Part shown: in pieces, positions 24,162 through 39,843 of the stretch
How the letters are laid out: every line of letters starts with the position of its first letter
Position numbering within the stretch: position 1 is the stretch's first letter
NCBI GenBank assembly: GCA_916610825.1
Contig: OU744447.1
Span: forward strand, 5,525,402 to 5,589,401
Length of the DNA stretch: 64,000 nt
Source of the DNA: Haliclystus octoradiatus
Lineage: Eukaryota; Cnidaria; Staurozoa; Stauromedusae; Haliclystidae
Direction of reading: 5' to 3'
The notes under the pieces: generated by a model
What the model was told of the DNA's origin: nothing
The model's database searches: none
The model's input: the letters and a program-made list of their open reading frames with translations, nothing else
Position numbers and translations under genes: made by a program

Positions 24162-24500
24162 TTCTTCAGTTATCTTTTACGCATATTGATCTATTGTAAC
24201 TATTTACTGTATCCATATCACATTGTGATTGACTTTCTTTAGCTTTCTGTTCGGACATTATTAAATCCTTTTTACTGCCAAAAGATGCTTCTATAATGCA
24301 ATTAGTTAGTACACGCGACTACTATACGGAGGGAGATACTAGAAAAAACTGTTAATGCATTAGATAGATTTTAAACTACTCTAAAATTACTATTGATCGT
24401 TAGTTAATTACAAATTTAAGATTATCCAATCTGAAAATCTAATCTGAGCTTAATTATGCCTAATTCATTACAACGACTACCTATATTTAGGAGTTCCGAT
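24162..24500. other. 3' flank of gene A
   Basis: No coding signal. I saw no canonical AATAAA close behind the stop codon, so the polyadenylation site is not located. Confidence 0.4.
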
Positions 24501-24544
24501 AGCCTCTTGAAATACTTAAAAATAATTCTTCAACATACTGTAAA

Positions 24545-25420
24545 ATACTGTCCTACTATTGAAGTTTGTCCGGTAGTGTACTGTAATTTTCTGATTTTCT
24601 GTTATAATATTTGATTTGTCTGGATTGCTTTGCCGTATTATTTTTCCGTTTTCCACCCGTTCAGTTCCGTGCATAGTTCAGTACTGTTGTATACTATACG
24701 CATGCGCATAACGCATGCTTAAGAGTAAGAACACTCATTCATATCTTGTACGCTAGAATACATGGCACAGTTGATATAGGAATAATCCTTCATTGACATT
24801 TTATTAATTTTATAATTTTATATTATTTTAAAAATGTCAACTACTACTAGAGGCGCAGCTGAAGCGAAAGACAGCGATGGTGCTGATGATTTAATGGAAA
24901 TATCCGAAGTGATTTTATTATTAAAGAAAATGATGTCAGACCAAGAGGTGAACGTAAGGGAACAACACCGTAAAATCGAAGGGAATACTAAAAACAAGGA
25001 ACCTCTACGTTATGCGCATGCGTACAGTATACAACAAGTACTAGCCTCATTCCATCATGGCCCTCATTTGCGTGCTGCACTTCAGGCGCCACGCAAACAT
25101 GAGGGCCGTGATGGAATGAGGCTAGTTTAGTACCTCTACACAGGACGATAATGCAGGATAATATTTAAAAGAGAAGATTTCAGTGGCAGAACAAAGAGGG
25201 AATGCTACTTACTATCATGGGTACCTTTATTTATGATGACGTTGAGAACAATTTTGAAATAGATTAATTAGATAAATTAAATTAGGCCCAGAATAGGGGA
25301 ATATTAGGCAAATTTTCAAATGACACATAGTTCTGTTTTAAGTTAACATTTTATGGAATGTATATATATATATATATGTATGAAGAAATAAATGATATTG
25401 ATGTTTAAAAAAAAAAAAAG
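24545..25420 (+). mobile_element. Poly(A)-tailed retroelement or retrocopy
   Basis: The unit ends with AAATAAATGATATTGATG and a run of 13 or so A at 25408-25420, which suggests a reverse-transcribed, polyadenylated RNA. A frame starting at 24834 (MSTTTRGAAEAKDSDG..., acidic, then EISEVILLLKKMMSDQEVNV with helical character) is open for about 60 codons before it runs into the hairpin at 25042-25124. GTTGTATACTATACGCATGC (24686) and the near-complement GCATGCGTACAGTATACAAC (ending 25036) form an inverted pair of 28 bp around the frame. It could be the 5' part of a gag-like gene. The left boundary is not defined. Confidence 0.35.
25042..25124. mobile_element. 83-bp hairpin element with TAGCC...GGCTA ends
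   Basis: TAGCCTCATTCCATCATGGC pairs with GCCGTGATGGAATGAGGCTA; the stem is about 34 bp with one or two mismatches and the loop about 15 bp. No perfect target duplication was read: the flanks AAGTAC and GTTTAGTAC share only AGTAC. By ends and size it groups with the elements at 10733-10780 and 28576-28648, but the inner sequence differs. Confidence 0.6.
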
Positions 25421-25429
25421 TTCGGTATA

Positions 25430-26010
25430 TCTTGAATCATATAGGTATAAGATATAGAGCGCTGCCGCTAACCACGTGACCTCCACTAACGCTGACTTTA
25501 GCCATTTTCTTGGAGGGAAAACAATGGTGTCGTGACGCGTGGCAGCTTTGACGGGAAAATAAATCAAACAAAAGATCAGCTGTTTTGAGTGGAGAAAGTT
25601 TTACTTGTTTCGAGAATTGGTTAACAACGGTTGAATTGGATTGATTGATTGAACAACATTTTACATGGTATTGTCGTGTGAACAAAAGCTGAAGGGCCCT
25701 GAAGGTAATTGCCGATAATAATTCCTAATAAATCATACTTTTAACAATTTAATTGTTCAAAATCGTCATCAAATAGCTGTTACCCAAGACAACCAAGAAA
25801 CACTTGTCTATGCTTGATTCAACCCTACCTTTGGTTGAAAATTTACGGAATAATATTCCTGTTTCTTCGCCATGTGAGTAACATCTCCACAAAAATACCG
25901 ATTAAAATTACTTGTGCTTCAAAAAGTTAAAAGTCTTTCCCGTAGAAAAATGAATTCTACGTGCCAATGGTACAGAGTCTCAATTTTGCCAAAATAAAAC
26001 CATGTCAATT
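25430..26010. repeat. Dispersed repeat, second copy; empty site for the 8490-8835 MITE
   Basis: Blocks such as GAACAACATTTTACATGGTA, TTTACGGAATAATATTCCTG, AACATCTCCACAAAA and TGCTTCAAAAAGTTAAAA appear in the same order at about 8280-8460. At 25950-25965 the sequence runs from GTAGAAAAATGAATTCTACG to TGCCAATGGTA without the MITE present in the other copy. The left end (25436-25530, complement of CACGTGGTTAGCGG...) matches 8940-9040 inverted, so the family has inverted ends. Confidence 0.65.
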
Positions 26011-30278
<4,268 letters not shown>

Positions 30279-30479
30279 TTTTATCGTAAAACTTGATTAA
30301 CCTTGGTTTCATTTATAGTATATGACATATAATATAGTTTGAAAAAGAGGGATGTTAAACGAGATGGGATATTAACCGAAATTACATTAAGCGATTTATT
30401 AGTTAAGTTTACATAGAAAACAGAAAACGGTTTTTGAAAATTAGGGATATTAAGCGAGGTGGGATATTGACGAGATCGT

Positions 30480-31400
30480 CTGTATAGGTTATAGGTGAGA
30501 GAGTAATTGAGGTGGCATCGCCCTATCGAAATGCTCCCATACCACTCGTCTGTATCAATATGAGTGGCTCTTCTCTCTAAGAGCAATGATTGTAAATGCT
30601 CTTTGGTGATCTCATACATGACACTGCAGCTCAATTTCTTCAGATTTCATTGGCAGATAGGACTTGATTGTTAATCCTCAACGATGTACCGCAGCTCCTC
30701 GTGATGCAATACCCTCTGGACCATTCCATCTGCTAATGTTGTACTCTCATTTGACGTTTTAGACGAAGTTAAGGCTGAAGTTGACCTTATATATAGGGTT
30801 ATGAAATTATCGAATGTGATACTGGTCACTGATTGGTTGTTATTGATGATTGTGTCAGGCAGGCTTCGTGAAACCGTAAAATTACGGCTTTTGGCTTGAA
30901 ACTCTAAAACGCAACAAAATGGCAACACAATAAAATGGCGTTAATAAGAAGCAAGGGCTTTGTTTGATAGAGCAAATAAAAATACCCTTCACATTCAAAT
31001 TAGCAACAAGAAAACATAATTACTTTTAAATCAAATTATAAATTAAAAAAAGTATATAAAACCCCCTTGTTTCTGCCCATGGTTCTACAGCATTTTTGTT
31101 TTGTTGATAAACGCCAAAGCCAAGCGGCACGATACATTTCAGACAGTATCGCACTGCTTTAAAAGTATAAACGCATAGGATCCTGTATTTGAATAGCTGA
31201 ATAATACTTTAAATCTTCTTTATAAATAATATATGCATTCAGATTTAACCAATGCTTTTTGGGTTTATTTTAATCTGTTTTATAACTTGTTGTAGCTTTC
31301 CTCAAAAAGCGCATCATGTTTTATTGAAAGTCCGCGCGCGTTCTAGTCTCTACGATGACAACATTTAAGGATAATTTAGATATGATCATTATTTTGAGCT
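30480..31400. repeat. Dispersed repeat, most complete copy
   Basis: The left part (CCATACCACTCGTCTG ... GAGCAATGATTGTAAA ... CTCAATTTC) recurs at 37365-37500, and the right part (GGTTCTACAGCATTT, TTTTGTTGATAAACGCCAA, CTGCTTTAAAAGTATAAAC, TTCTAGTCTCTACGATGAC) recurs at 40735-41240 and resumes at 45294. Because this copy reads through GATGACAACATTTAAGGATAATTT, it serves as the empty site for the foldback element at 41243-45284. No protein is evident. Confidence 0.75.
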
Positions 31401-32127
31401 TTTTAATGTCAGAATAAACAAGTTATTTATTTTATGAAACAAATAGAGAACGGATATCCTTCTTAATACGAACAGTTTGGGTGCAATGGGACATTGAAGA
31501 GTCCAAAATCACTCGCCTGGCAGCTCTTTTGATTGTGTAAGCCTCTTTTATGTCTCATTACGCACCCAGCATGATCGTATCAGAGTATACATAAGATTCA
31601 GCACCGTTTCCTATTAGTTAATCAGAACTGAAGTCCACCTGCTTTGTCAACTGTCATCTATTTTATCAGTAATACAAAGTATTTCTAATAATTAAATTAT
31701 ATTTTATTTTATTTGCAAATTTTTATGTGTACGTGAATGTACACATAAAAGAAAAAATCAGACATTCATATTTGCTACTACAGTATTAGTTTCACGCCAA
31801 GGCGATCATCAGGCAATTTAATCTGTGAAAAATATGTGATACATTCTATGGTATATATATAAGCAGCTAATTTTATTGTTAAGTTTTCTATTGTTTATAT
31901 TTGGTAATTACATTGTTCTTTAGATAATGGTTCCTGTTTATTGTTAAGATTTAAAGTTTGATAAATAGAACTTATTTTGATGTCGGCATTTGCTGATCAT
32001 CTCTGTTTTTTTATTTAAAAGTTTTTTATCTGAACAAATGATATGGTATTTTTCAGTGAGGCAAAGGTCACATTTCTTTGATTTGCTGTTTTATGCCGTT
32101 GCAGATGATAATATGGACCAGTCTATT
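31401..32127. other. Non-coding stretch
   Basis: No gene. At 31789-31812 (minus strand) there is CTGATGATCGCC-TT-GGCGTGAAAC, a hairpin shared with 19574-19600. Confidence 0.45.
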
Positions 32128-32600
32128 GACACACGATAGAACCTGTTCTATTATATGCTTCTGAGACGTGGGTTCTATCAACCTCACTATTGACCCGACT
32201 TGACTCAGCTTATGACGCCATGCTTCGGCATGCTTTAGGAGTACATTGGCCCAACTTACTGTCTACTGCTAAACTTAGGAAACTTTCCCCTTCTGCCTCT
32301 GCTATTGCTCACCAACGTCAGATGTCTTTTTTAGGTCACATCGAAAGATCAAAGACGTATGCCCCTCAACCGCTGCATGACATCCTTCATTGGCAACCGA
32401 AGGAGATGCTTCGACGGGGCTATGGTAGAGTAGTATCTTTTCATAATGTTTTGTATCGTGAATTGTGTTATTTAAAAGTTTCTTTGTCAGCTATGTCTGA
32501 CCGTGTTTTGTGGCGTTCTTTATGTAGCAAATATGTAAGGCGTAAGAGGGACGGCACATTCCTATAATGTGACTGTCTATACTACTACTACTACTACTAG
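32128..32600 (+). mobile_element. 5'-truncated partial copy of the 32601-34600 LINE
   Basis: From GACACACGATAGAACCTG at 32128 to GGACGGCACATTCC and TAATGTGACTG, this piece repeats 34138-34590 with only scattered differences. It encodes the RT C-terminus (LDSAYDAMLRHALGVHWPNL ... RRKRDGTFL) and is open to its own stop at 32567. It ends in a (TAC)n tail at 32578-32598. It keeps a Trp codon (near 32513) where the downstream copy has a stop. Confidence 0.85.
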
Positions 32601-34600
32601 TCTATTGTCACAAGACAATGGTCACGCGTCTCTTGGGACTGTGACGCAATGATCACACAAGTAAGATATGAATTGAAACTTGCTAAAAAAAAATTACGTG
32701 ATTGTTCTCCTACTATACACAATATCAGTCTTTTACAATCTATTGTTGATCAAAAAACAATAGATCTCGCAACCGCTCATAACGCCCTAATCGAGCGTGA
32801 ATTAAACGCTATAATTTTAGCGGTAAAAACGGCTAGTAATAGTAATAAGCATTGTATAGCATGGAAAGAGATAAGGCGTCTTAAGAACCCATCCCACAAG
32901 TCCTTATTAGTTGAAGCGTATGATTCTGTCGAGGCAAACAGTATGATTCGTAATTATTTTTATGATTTATATAATCCCCCATCCTGTCTACTATCGTTAA
33001 ATAAATTAGCTCCACCGCCTAACTTCTCCCCTCCTGATATGTCCAATTATAATACTTCTCCTGTTACTAATGACGAATTATGCTCTATTCTATTTTCTAT
33101 GAAACCCCTTGCGTCTCCTGGACCAGATGGAGTCCCCACCCTGGCACTTCGAGAACCTCTTGTACAATATGAGCTACTTACCATCATAAATGCCGTTTTG
33201 TCAGGGGAGCAACAATTAGTACCGGGTCAATGGCGAAGATCTGCTGTCATCACCGTCAACAAGAACACATCTAGAGACCTAGACCAACAGAGGGGTATCA
33301 CTTTAAGTTGTACTGCAGGGAAAGCTAATAATAAGATTCTACATAAAAGGCTGGCGTCAGTAATTGACCCATATTTAAGATACAATCAAAATGGTGGCAG
33401 GAATAGCCGGTCAACCTTAGGCCAAATTCTATCAGCTAGGATATTGTTAGAAGGCTGTAGGACTCATCAAAAAGACATTGTTGCAATTTTTATTGACTTC
33501 AAAAAGGCCTTTGACTCTGTGTTAAGATGCAGAATCCCAGAAATATTAGATTTCTATAATGTACCTATTGTTCTTATCGATGCTATTATGTCCTTTTATT
33601 CTTCTACTTCGGCTTTTGTTAGAGCTCACTATGGTGATACTGATGATTTCCCGACAGCTTGTGGAGTACTACAGGGTGACACATTGTCCCCTTTTTTATT
33701 TACACTATTTATTGATTATGTTTTTCGTATTTCATGTCCTGACTCTTCCGGTTTCACCCTTGATCGTCGTAGGTCTTCACGTCATCAAGAGCGCAGCGTA
33801 TCGGACCTCTCATTCGTTGACGATATTGATATCTTAACAAATAGCATATCTGATGTACAACAGCTTCTTGATGAAGTTGAACGGGTTGGTAAAACGGTAG
33901 GCTTGACAATTAACACGACTAAGACGAAATTTATTGCTTTAGGCATAAAACAGGCACACCTTGCAACATCTAATGGTGACATAGAACTTGTAGATTCGTT
34001 CAAGTACCTAGGTTCTGTACTTCCATCTTCTTCAGATGATTTAACACAACGTAGAGGCCAGGCTTGGGCAGCCATTAGAGGTCTGAATAAATTCTGGGCG
34101 TCCGATGTCAACACTGACGTTAAGTTAAGACTGTTCAGACACACGATAGAACCTGTTCTATTATATGCATCTGAAACGTGGGTTCTATCAACCTCACTAT
34201 TGACCCGACTTGACTCTGCTTATGACGCCATGCTTCGGAATGCTTTAGGAGTACATTGGCCCAACTTACTGTCTACTGCTAAACTTAGAAAACTTTCCCC
34301 TTCTGCCTCTGCTATTGCTCACCAACGTCAGATGTCTTTTTTAGGTCACATCGAAAGATCAAAGACGTATGCCCCTCAACCGCTGCATGACATCCTTCAT
34401 TGGCAACCAAAGGAGATGCTTCGACGGGGCTATGGTAGAGTAGTATCTTTTCATAATGTTTTGTATCGTGAATTGTGTTATTTAAAAGTTTCTTTGTCAG
34501 CCATGTCTGACCGTGTTTTGTAGCGTTCTTTGTGTAGCAAATATGTAAGGCGTAAGAGGGACGGCACATTCCAATAATGTGACTGTATATACTACTACCA
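32601..34600 (+). mobile_element. LINE with a nearly intact reverse transcriptase ORF
   Basis: One frame runs from 32649 to 34523, 624 codons. It holds RT motifs in order: SFKYLG-type elements plus LASPGPDGVPTLAL (about residue 155), RGITLSCTAGKANNKILHKR, IFIDFKKAFDSVLR, GVLQGDTLSPFLFTLFIDYV, the catalytic LSFVDDIDIL (an F-V-D-D box), TKFIALG, FKYLGSVLPSS and the C-terminal LYASETWVL. The last motifs are found in RTE-like and related LINEs; the clade is not certain. The endonuclease is missing upstream, so the copy is 5'-truncated. A TAG stop at 34521 cuts the last dozen or so residues compared with the partial copy at 32128. The near-intact state suggests recent activity in the family. Confidence 0.9.
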
Positions 34601-35734
34601 GTTTATTGTGTATTCTTTTTTGTCGTTTTTGAGTGTCCAAATATGTTTTGATAATTCCGTTGAGTTAATGTATTTTTCTTTCTTGAATGTTAGTTTGTGT
34701 TGTGAATATCTATCTTTAAATGTCCCTTCTGTCAGGCCGATGTAGTTTTGTCCTTCCGTATTTTCTTCTGTTGTGATCCTAGCGTTGTATACGACGCTTG
34801 TTTGAAGACATTTGTTCTCTAGTGCTCATGTTGTTTTATTTCTGCAGTTGCATAATTTATTGGGCTGCGTGTTTTGTGTTTTCTGCGGATTAATTATGTT
34901 ATTGTTGTGGGTGGTTAAGATCGCTTTCATATTCTGTGTGCAACTTTAACTAACTTTCACTGTGTTAAGGTTGAATATCTTGTGATGTGGATGCTGTTTT
35001 CTAAAATGTTTTGAAAGAAGCTTGAGAAATATTTTCCCAATATTGTTCTTAACGCTTTTATTGAAGGGTGGATTAAACCAGGTGATCTGTCGCCGTCTAT
35101 TTTTTCTGCTCCTGGTAGTGCGCGGGACGTACTTAAGATCGCTATTATGGCCACTCGACTTTAGGGCTGTCTCGTATACGTGTTTGTTTTTGTCAAATAG
35201 GTCTTCGTTTATAGATAGATCGGATAGTCGTTGGTTAATTGCTGTTGGAATATGTTTTATTATGTTTGGCGGGTGGTTTGATTTCGTGTTAATGTATGAA
35301 GGTTGATCGCCTGGTTTTCTGTAAGGGTAGTGAGTTGAGTTTGATAGATTAAAGGTCACGTCTAGAAAGTTAGTAGTTTCTAGATTAGTGTCGATCGTTA
35401 TCTTTAAGCCAAGTTCTTTAAAGGTTCTAATTATTCTTTTCTTAATACTTTCTGTTTGCGGTCCGGACTTTCTTTCTAGGACAGCTAGTCCATCGTCTCT
35501 GTACAGTCCAATGCTGTTTAAAACCAGGCGATCAACCTTCATACATTAACACGAAATCAAACCACCCGCCAAACATAGTAAAACATATTCCAACAGCAAT
35601 TAACCAACGACTATCCGATCTATCTATAAACGAAGACCTATTTGACAAAAACAAACACGTATACGAGACAGCCCTAAAGTCGAGTGGCCATAATAGCGAT
35701 CTTAAGTACGTCCCGCGCACTACCAGGAGCAGAA
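34601..35734 (-). mobile_element. Penelope-like element: RT C-terminus, GIY-YIG endonuclease and inverted partial copy
   Basis: On the minus strand, 35542-34946 encodes the Penelope-type RT end: IGLYRDDGLAVLERKSGPQT, LGLKITIDTNLETTNFLDVT, PYRKPGDQPSYI, SNHPPNIIKHIP and RLSDLSINEDLF. The frame continues past one stop (at 34946-34948, where relatives have VSYSC) into a zinc-type CNCRNK stretch, a second stop (near 34832) and the GIY-YIG nuclease core VVYNARI ... NYIGLTEGTFKDRY with SKHIWTLK, ending near 34605. The RT start is absent. 35520-35734 repeats 35104-35318 in reverse complement (215 bp arms, nearly identical). Such inverted partial copies at the 5' end are known for Penelope-like elements. 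It is inactive as it stands. Confidence 0.9.
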
Positions 35735-35818
35735 TTAGCAAAGGCAAGCTTTTGACCTCGAGTTAGCAGACTCTACTGTTTACCAAACTTACATTTTGAC
35801 AGTGAGTCTGCGAGCAGG
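35735..35818. other. Hairpin remnant with TAGCCTGCTCGCAGACTC end
   Basis: GAGTCTGCGAGCAGGCTA ends at 35820, and TTAGCAGACTC at 35765 looks like its shortened partner. The same 18-mer occurs inverted at 8172-8189. It is probably another member of the TAGCC-ended hairpin group. Confidence 0.4.
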
Positions 35819-36260
35819 CTAGAACATTAGTTGATGCGATGTTATTCTGTCTCTAACAAAAAGCCAACCTAGGTGACTTTGCATATCAGAGACACAAGTG
35901 CGATAGTTACAACAGAGCACTGTCCTCATTCCTCTGCTTCTCAATCTCTGGTGGCGATCTAGATGTTCGGTTTTACAGTCCCCCCATACGAAAGTGCAGT
36001 AGTCAAAGTGTGGCAAAACAATGGTGTTGTTAATAGTTCTAGCTGCTTCTTGCAGTATGAAGCGTCTCACATATTTCAAAACGCCCAAGCTTCTATTTAG
36101 TTTCTTATTAATTGCTACGAAATGTTTGTCGAAAGATAGGGTATTGTCTATTTTAATGCCTAGGTATTTTAAAAGATCTACTCTTTCGACAGGTTTGTCA
36201 TCCAGCTTTATTATTAAATCGACGTGTTCTTGTTTATTAAGTTTTGGCCTGGAGCCTATT
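35819..36260 (-). mobile_element. Antisense LINE RT C-terminal fragment
   Basis: Minus-strand reading gives SRPKLNKQEHVDLIIKLDDK, DLLKYLGIKIDNTLSFDKH, NRSLGVLKYVRRF and TIVLPHFDYCTFVWGDC, the usual end of CR1/L2-like RT proteins. The frame is open for about 145 codons. At about 36255 it joins directly to the endonuclease fragment of a different-looking LINE, read in the same direction. Confidence 0.8.
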
Positions 36261-36910
36261 GACAAGGGGGTAACAAGCATTAAAATCACCACACAACATA
36301 ATAACATCACGGGATGGTATATCAACTAAGATAGAAGATAGCTGAGCATAGAAAAGGGAGGCCTCGATCTGTCTCAGAGCAGTGGGAGAGTAAACAGAGA
36401 AAACATGTACGATAGGATCAAATCATTTAACAGACACTTCTAGAATACGGGATGAATGAGAATTTACACGAACATAACGAACATCAACACACGGACTACA
36501 TATAAATCCTACACCACCAACACCATAACATTCAGCAGACGATGTAATAAATGTACATTTATTATCTAAATCAACATAACGAATATGTTCGTCGTGGATA
36601 ATACGATGTTCCTGAACAGCAACAAACAAAAAATGGAACTTACGTGTGAGTGCAGCTAACTCTTTCTGTCATCACGGACACTTCAGGGTTCTGGAGTTGA
36701 ACGTAGCGATACGATCAGGCGGAGGGGGTCTTTCGCTGAAGGAGATAATGTGCTATCTCCATTAGGAACTCGATTGCGAGATCGCAGTGCTGATCCAATC
36801 AAACTTGAAGACTTCGGTCTGTGACGATTTCTATTTCTATTACGATGTCCGCAGCTACGATTTCTTCTTGCTGAAAGTGCTTTCTGAGAACGGAAGCCTC
36901 GTCAAAAAAC
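36261..36910 (-). mobile_element. Antisense LINE endonuclease fragment
   Basis: On the minus strand, a basic arginine-rich stretch (36900-36730) is followed by RIATFNSRTLKCP, two stops, ELAALTRKFHFLFVAVQEHR, GVGGVGFICSP, HVFSVYSPT and DVIMLCGDFNACYPL (ending near 36262). These are the ordered motifs of a LINE apurinic endonuclease (ATFN..., VQEHR, GGVGF, YSPT, GDFNA). RT motifs that should follow are absent because the CR1-type fragment begins at once. Confidence 0.75.
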
Positions 36911-37340
36911 CTTGGCTCAAGTTTTAATTGAGGAGATGGAATGATGGTAATTTTCTGGCAACTACAGCAACTAATAAAAGTGCGTATAAAGGTTAATAAA
37001 ACTTCAAACAGAAACCGGAAACCGCGCGTCGAAACACGTCCGTTCTTGATGAAAGCCTCACCTCACTCCGGAACCCCTAGAAGGAAAGGGGAATACTCTC
37101 TTCCTCTAAGGGAGAGGGTCTTCGCTGCTAGGTTTTTCAGAGGTGCCTTGCTGAAATCCTGGATTCAACCCTGGGTTAGAGCCATCACTTCACAAAAGTT
37201 GGAACACGCTTTCATGTGCTCTTATCGTCTCCTATTACAAAGATGCAAGACAGTCATGCGATTTTTGAACGCCATCTTTGATCTTCCAGGAAAATGATTC
37301 TTATTTTCAATAAATTAAAGTAAGTAAGTAATGCAGAAGG
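36911..37340. other. Non-coding stretch with a dispersed repeat
   Basis: A 118-codon frame exists at 36941-37297 but has no recognisable domain. 37210-37310 matches 13270-13390 (see there) and is followed by a short AAGT-type tail near 37318-37332. Confidence 0.4.
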
Positions 37341-37640
37341 TGTCGCCCTCCCGAAGGTACCCGTACCACTCCTCTATCTCTAGAGGAGTGGCTTTTTTCC
37401 ACAAGAGCAATGATTTTAAACGCTCTTTACTGATCTCAGCCGCGACACTACAACTCAATTTCAACAGATTTCATGGCTGACAGGTTTTGATGCGTTGCAT
37501 CTACTCACAATGCAATTCTCTCTGTACCAGTCCATCCACCATCCATCCTTAGATGGTACTGATTTGATGTTCATATAAAATCAAAGCTGAGTTGAGCTTA
37601 GGGGGGATTTGAACCACAGTCGATTAGATATGATCCGATC
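37341..37640. repeat. Dispersed repeat, third copy (left part only)
   Basis: CGTACCACTCCTCTATCTCT ... GAGCAATGATTTTAAACGCT ... CAACTCAATTTC corresponds to 30537-30650. Divergence is moderate. The right part of the family is not present here. Confidence 0.6.
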
Positions 37641-39843
37641 TGGCATCCGATTCTGTTGCTCTGCCATCTGAGAAATCCTAATCCTCCTATTTTCAATAAC
37701 AAATGTACAAGCAAATCAAAACATGAAGTAATGTGTTTATTGTATTTGTACAAAGATTTACACATAATGCTGCAAAATACAAAGAAATTAAAAAACTCTA
37801 AAATGGCGTCAAGTTGTGTGTAACAGTTTAGTAGCATTGACAGCTTCATCGAAGAACAAGGCCGACCTAAAAAACCCAAACATATCAATCTCCTTCAATT
37901 ATTTTCATTACTAAATTAGTGGAATCATGATTTATATTTGATGCAGTTAGTTTTCCCCTAACTCCAGAATTCAAGAAAGAAGTTCTAGAAATCTTTTTGA
38001 AATATTTATATTAAATTGAGAATGAATAAAATGTGTACGAACGAAACACAAACGAAATTTTCTTTCTTTGTATACTATAGTTCCCAAAGAGAGTTCAATT
38101 TTTAACTTAAAAGCAGTAAAGCTACAGCATGAAATACAACACGATATTCCAACAATCTCAAATGTGTTATACGGCCGCTGCAAATGATGTGACAAAATTG
38201 ACAATGAAATTGTTTCGCAAGCAAAGCAGGGAAAGCTCAAGATAACCAATGAAAAGATATGATTTTAATATTTGATGAAATTGTAGCTATTACGAAAGTA
38301 TGGAGACATGAACATTAACATGATATAAAAATAATAAAAATACCGTGTTACTTCATTGTGAAAGACGCTGATGCCATGGCTGAAAGAGTAGCCACAGGAA
38401 TTCCGTCAGACAATGAGAACTGCCATACGTGGAGAAGACTCACGAGAGGCTTGATATTTGGCAGAGAGGCAGGTACGTAAGGAGAAAACGGGAATGCATC
38501 AGAAAAACTCACAAGCCGACGCGGCGAGTGATTTTGCCTTCAAGTTTGCTCCTGAAGTGACTCGAGTGCGCCAAGTATTGATAGCACATACTGTGAGCCA
38601 ATTGCTTTTTACATCACTTCTATTAAGCATTTACATGACTTTCTTGCTCATGAAGTATTTTTGAAAACTCAGGATCAAATTGAAAATCCTCATTCGTGAT
38701 ATCAAATGGTGATTTGGCGTCAAACTCTAAACCAATCAGATTGATCGAATCATTTTCGTTATAATACAAAAGCAATATATATATTTTTCCAGGTCCATCT
38801 TTTTTAAAAAAAACTACAAAACAATCCATCAAAGTCCATCACAACTTCAAATAGCTCGTTCATACATCTATTTATTCTGATTACTAAAAGGCATATATCA
38901 ATTTATTTATTAATACCTTATATATGCGTTCGAAGAATTTAATGCTCGATAGTTGTTCGTCATCATCTCGATTTCATTGGCTTCAGAAAGTAGAATTTAT
39001 GACGCATTTAAACTTTAATCCCCTTTTTTCAAGATTTGAAACTATCACTTTTTTAAATGATTCTGTATCAGAAAATTGGCAAAGTAATGTATGTATGTCA
39101 TGTATTTTATTTGCCAACAAGGTACCTCTCATTACCAAAGGCCACTTATCATTATAATTTAATAATATGAAGGTACAAATTATTGAAGGTTCTTTGTAAA
39201 ATTAACCCTATAAACAATTTGAGTTTTAATTTTCTATTGATCAACATTATTGAAAGGTGGGATAAATGAAACTCAAAATAAAATAATATATCAACTATTT
39301 GAAAAAATAATAGTAATTACCAATTCATGTATAAATTTAAATGCAAAATTGGCCGGCAGCCTTGCGCTTGGTTTGATCCCGCAAGGCGCAATGGTCAATT
39401 TGATGCCTTTTATGTATTAACAAAACAACTGATCAAAACGCCGAACATTAGAATAACATACACTAGGCTCCACTAGGCCGAACATACGCTAGGCTCTATA
39501 GTATAGAATATATTAGTATTTTTTTTAATCATCTGATCTGTTATGTTCTCATTAAACATACAGTATGATTTCATACGTAGGATTTTATTATCCTTCACAA
39601 CAACAACACATTCTGATCATAGTATAACACCTACATGTGACATAGTGAAGTACAAGGTGTTATATGCATGACCGCATAACAACATCTGTGCTATATCTAA
39701 TCGTAAATGCTCGCAGCACGTATAAACTATTTTTCATCATTCCATATCGCGCTATGCTATATGAGAGTAATCATAAGTGACAACATATTTATTCTCCGTT
39801 TAGTGTCTGACGCCGCGTTCAGCGATATGAAAATCTAATAAAA
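37641..39843. other. Intergenic stretch upstream of gene B
   Basis: No gene is recognised. 38140-38420 shares blocks with 62400-62640 (GATATTGTAGCTATTAC-like, then GACGCTGATGCCATGGCTGA), so it contains a dispersed repeat. No clear TATA box could be assigned to gene B. Confidence 0.4.

Noticed and set aside
36941-37297. 118-codon plus-strand frame
   Set aside because: It overlaps a dispersed repeat and shows no recognisable motif.
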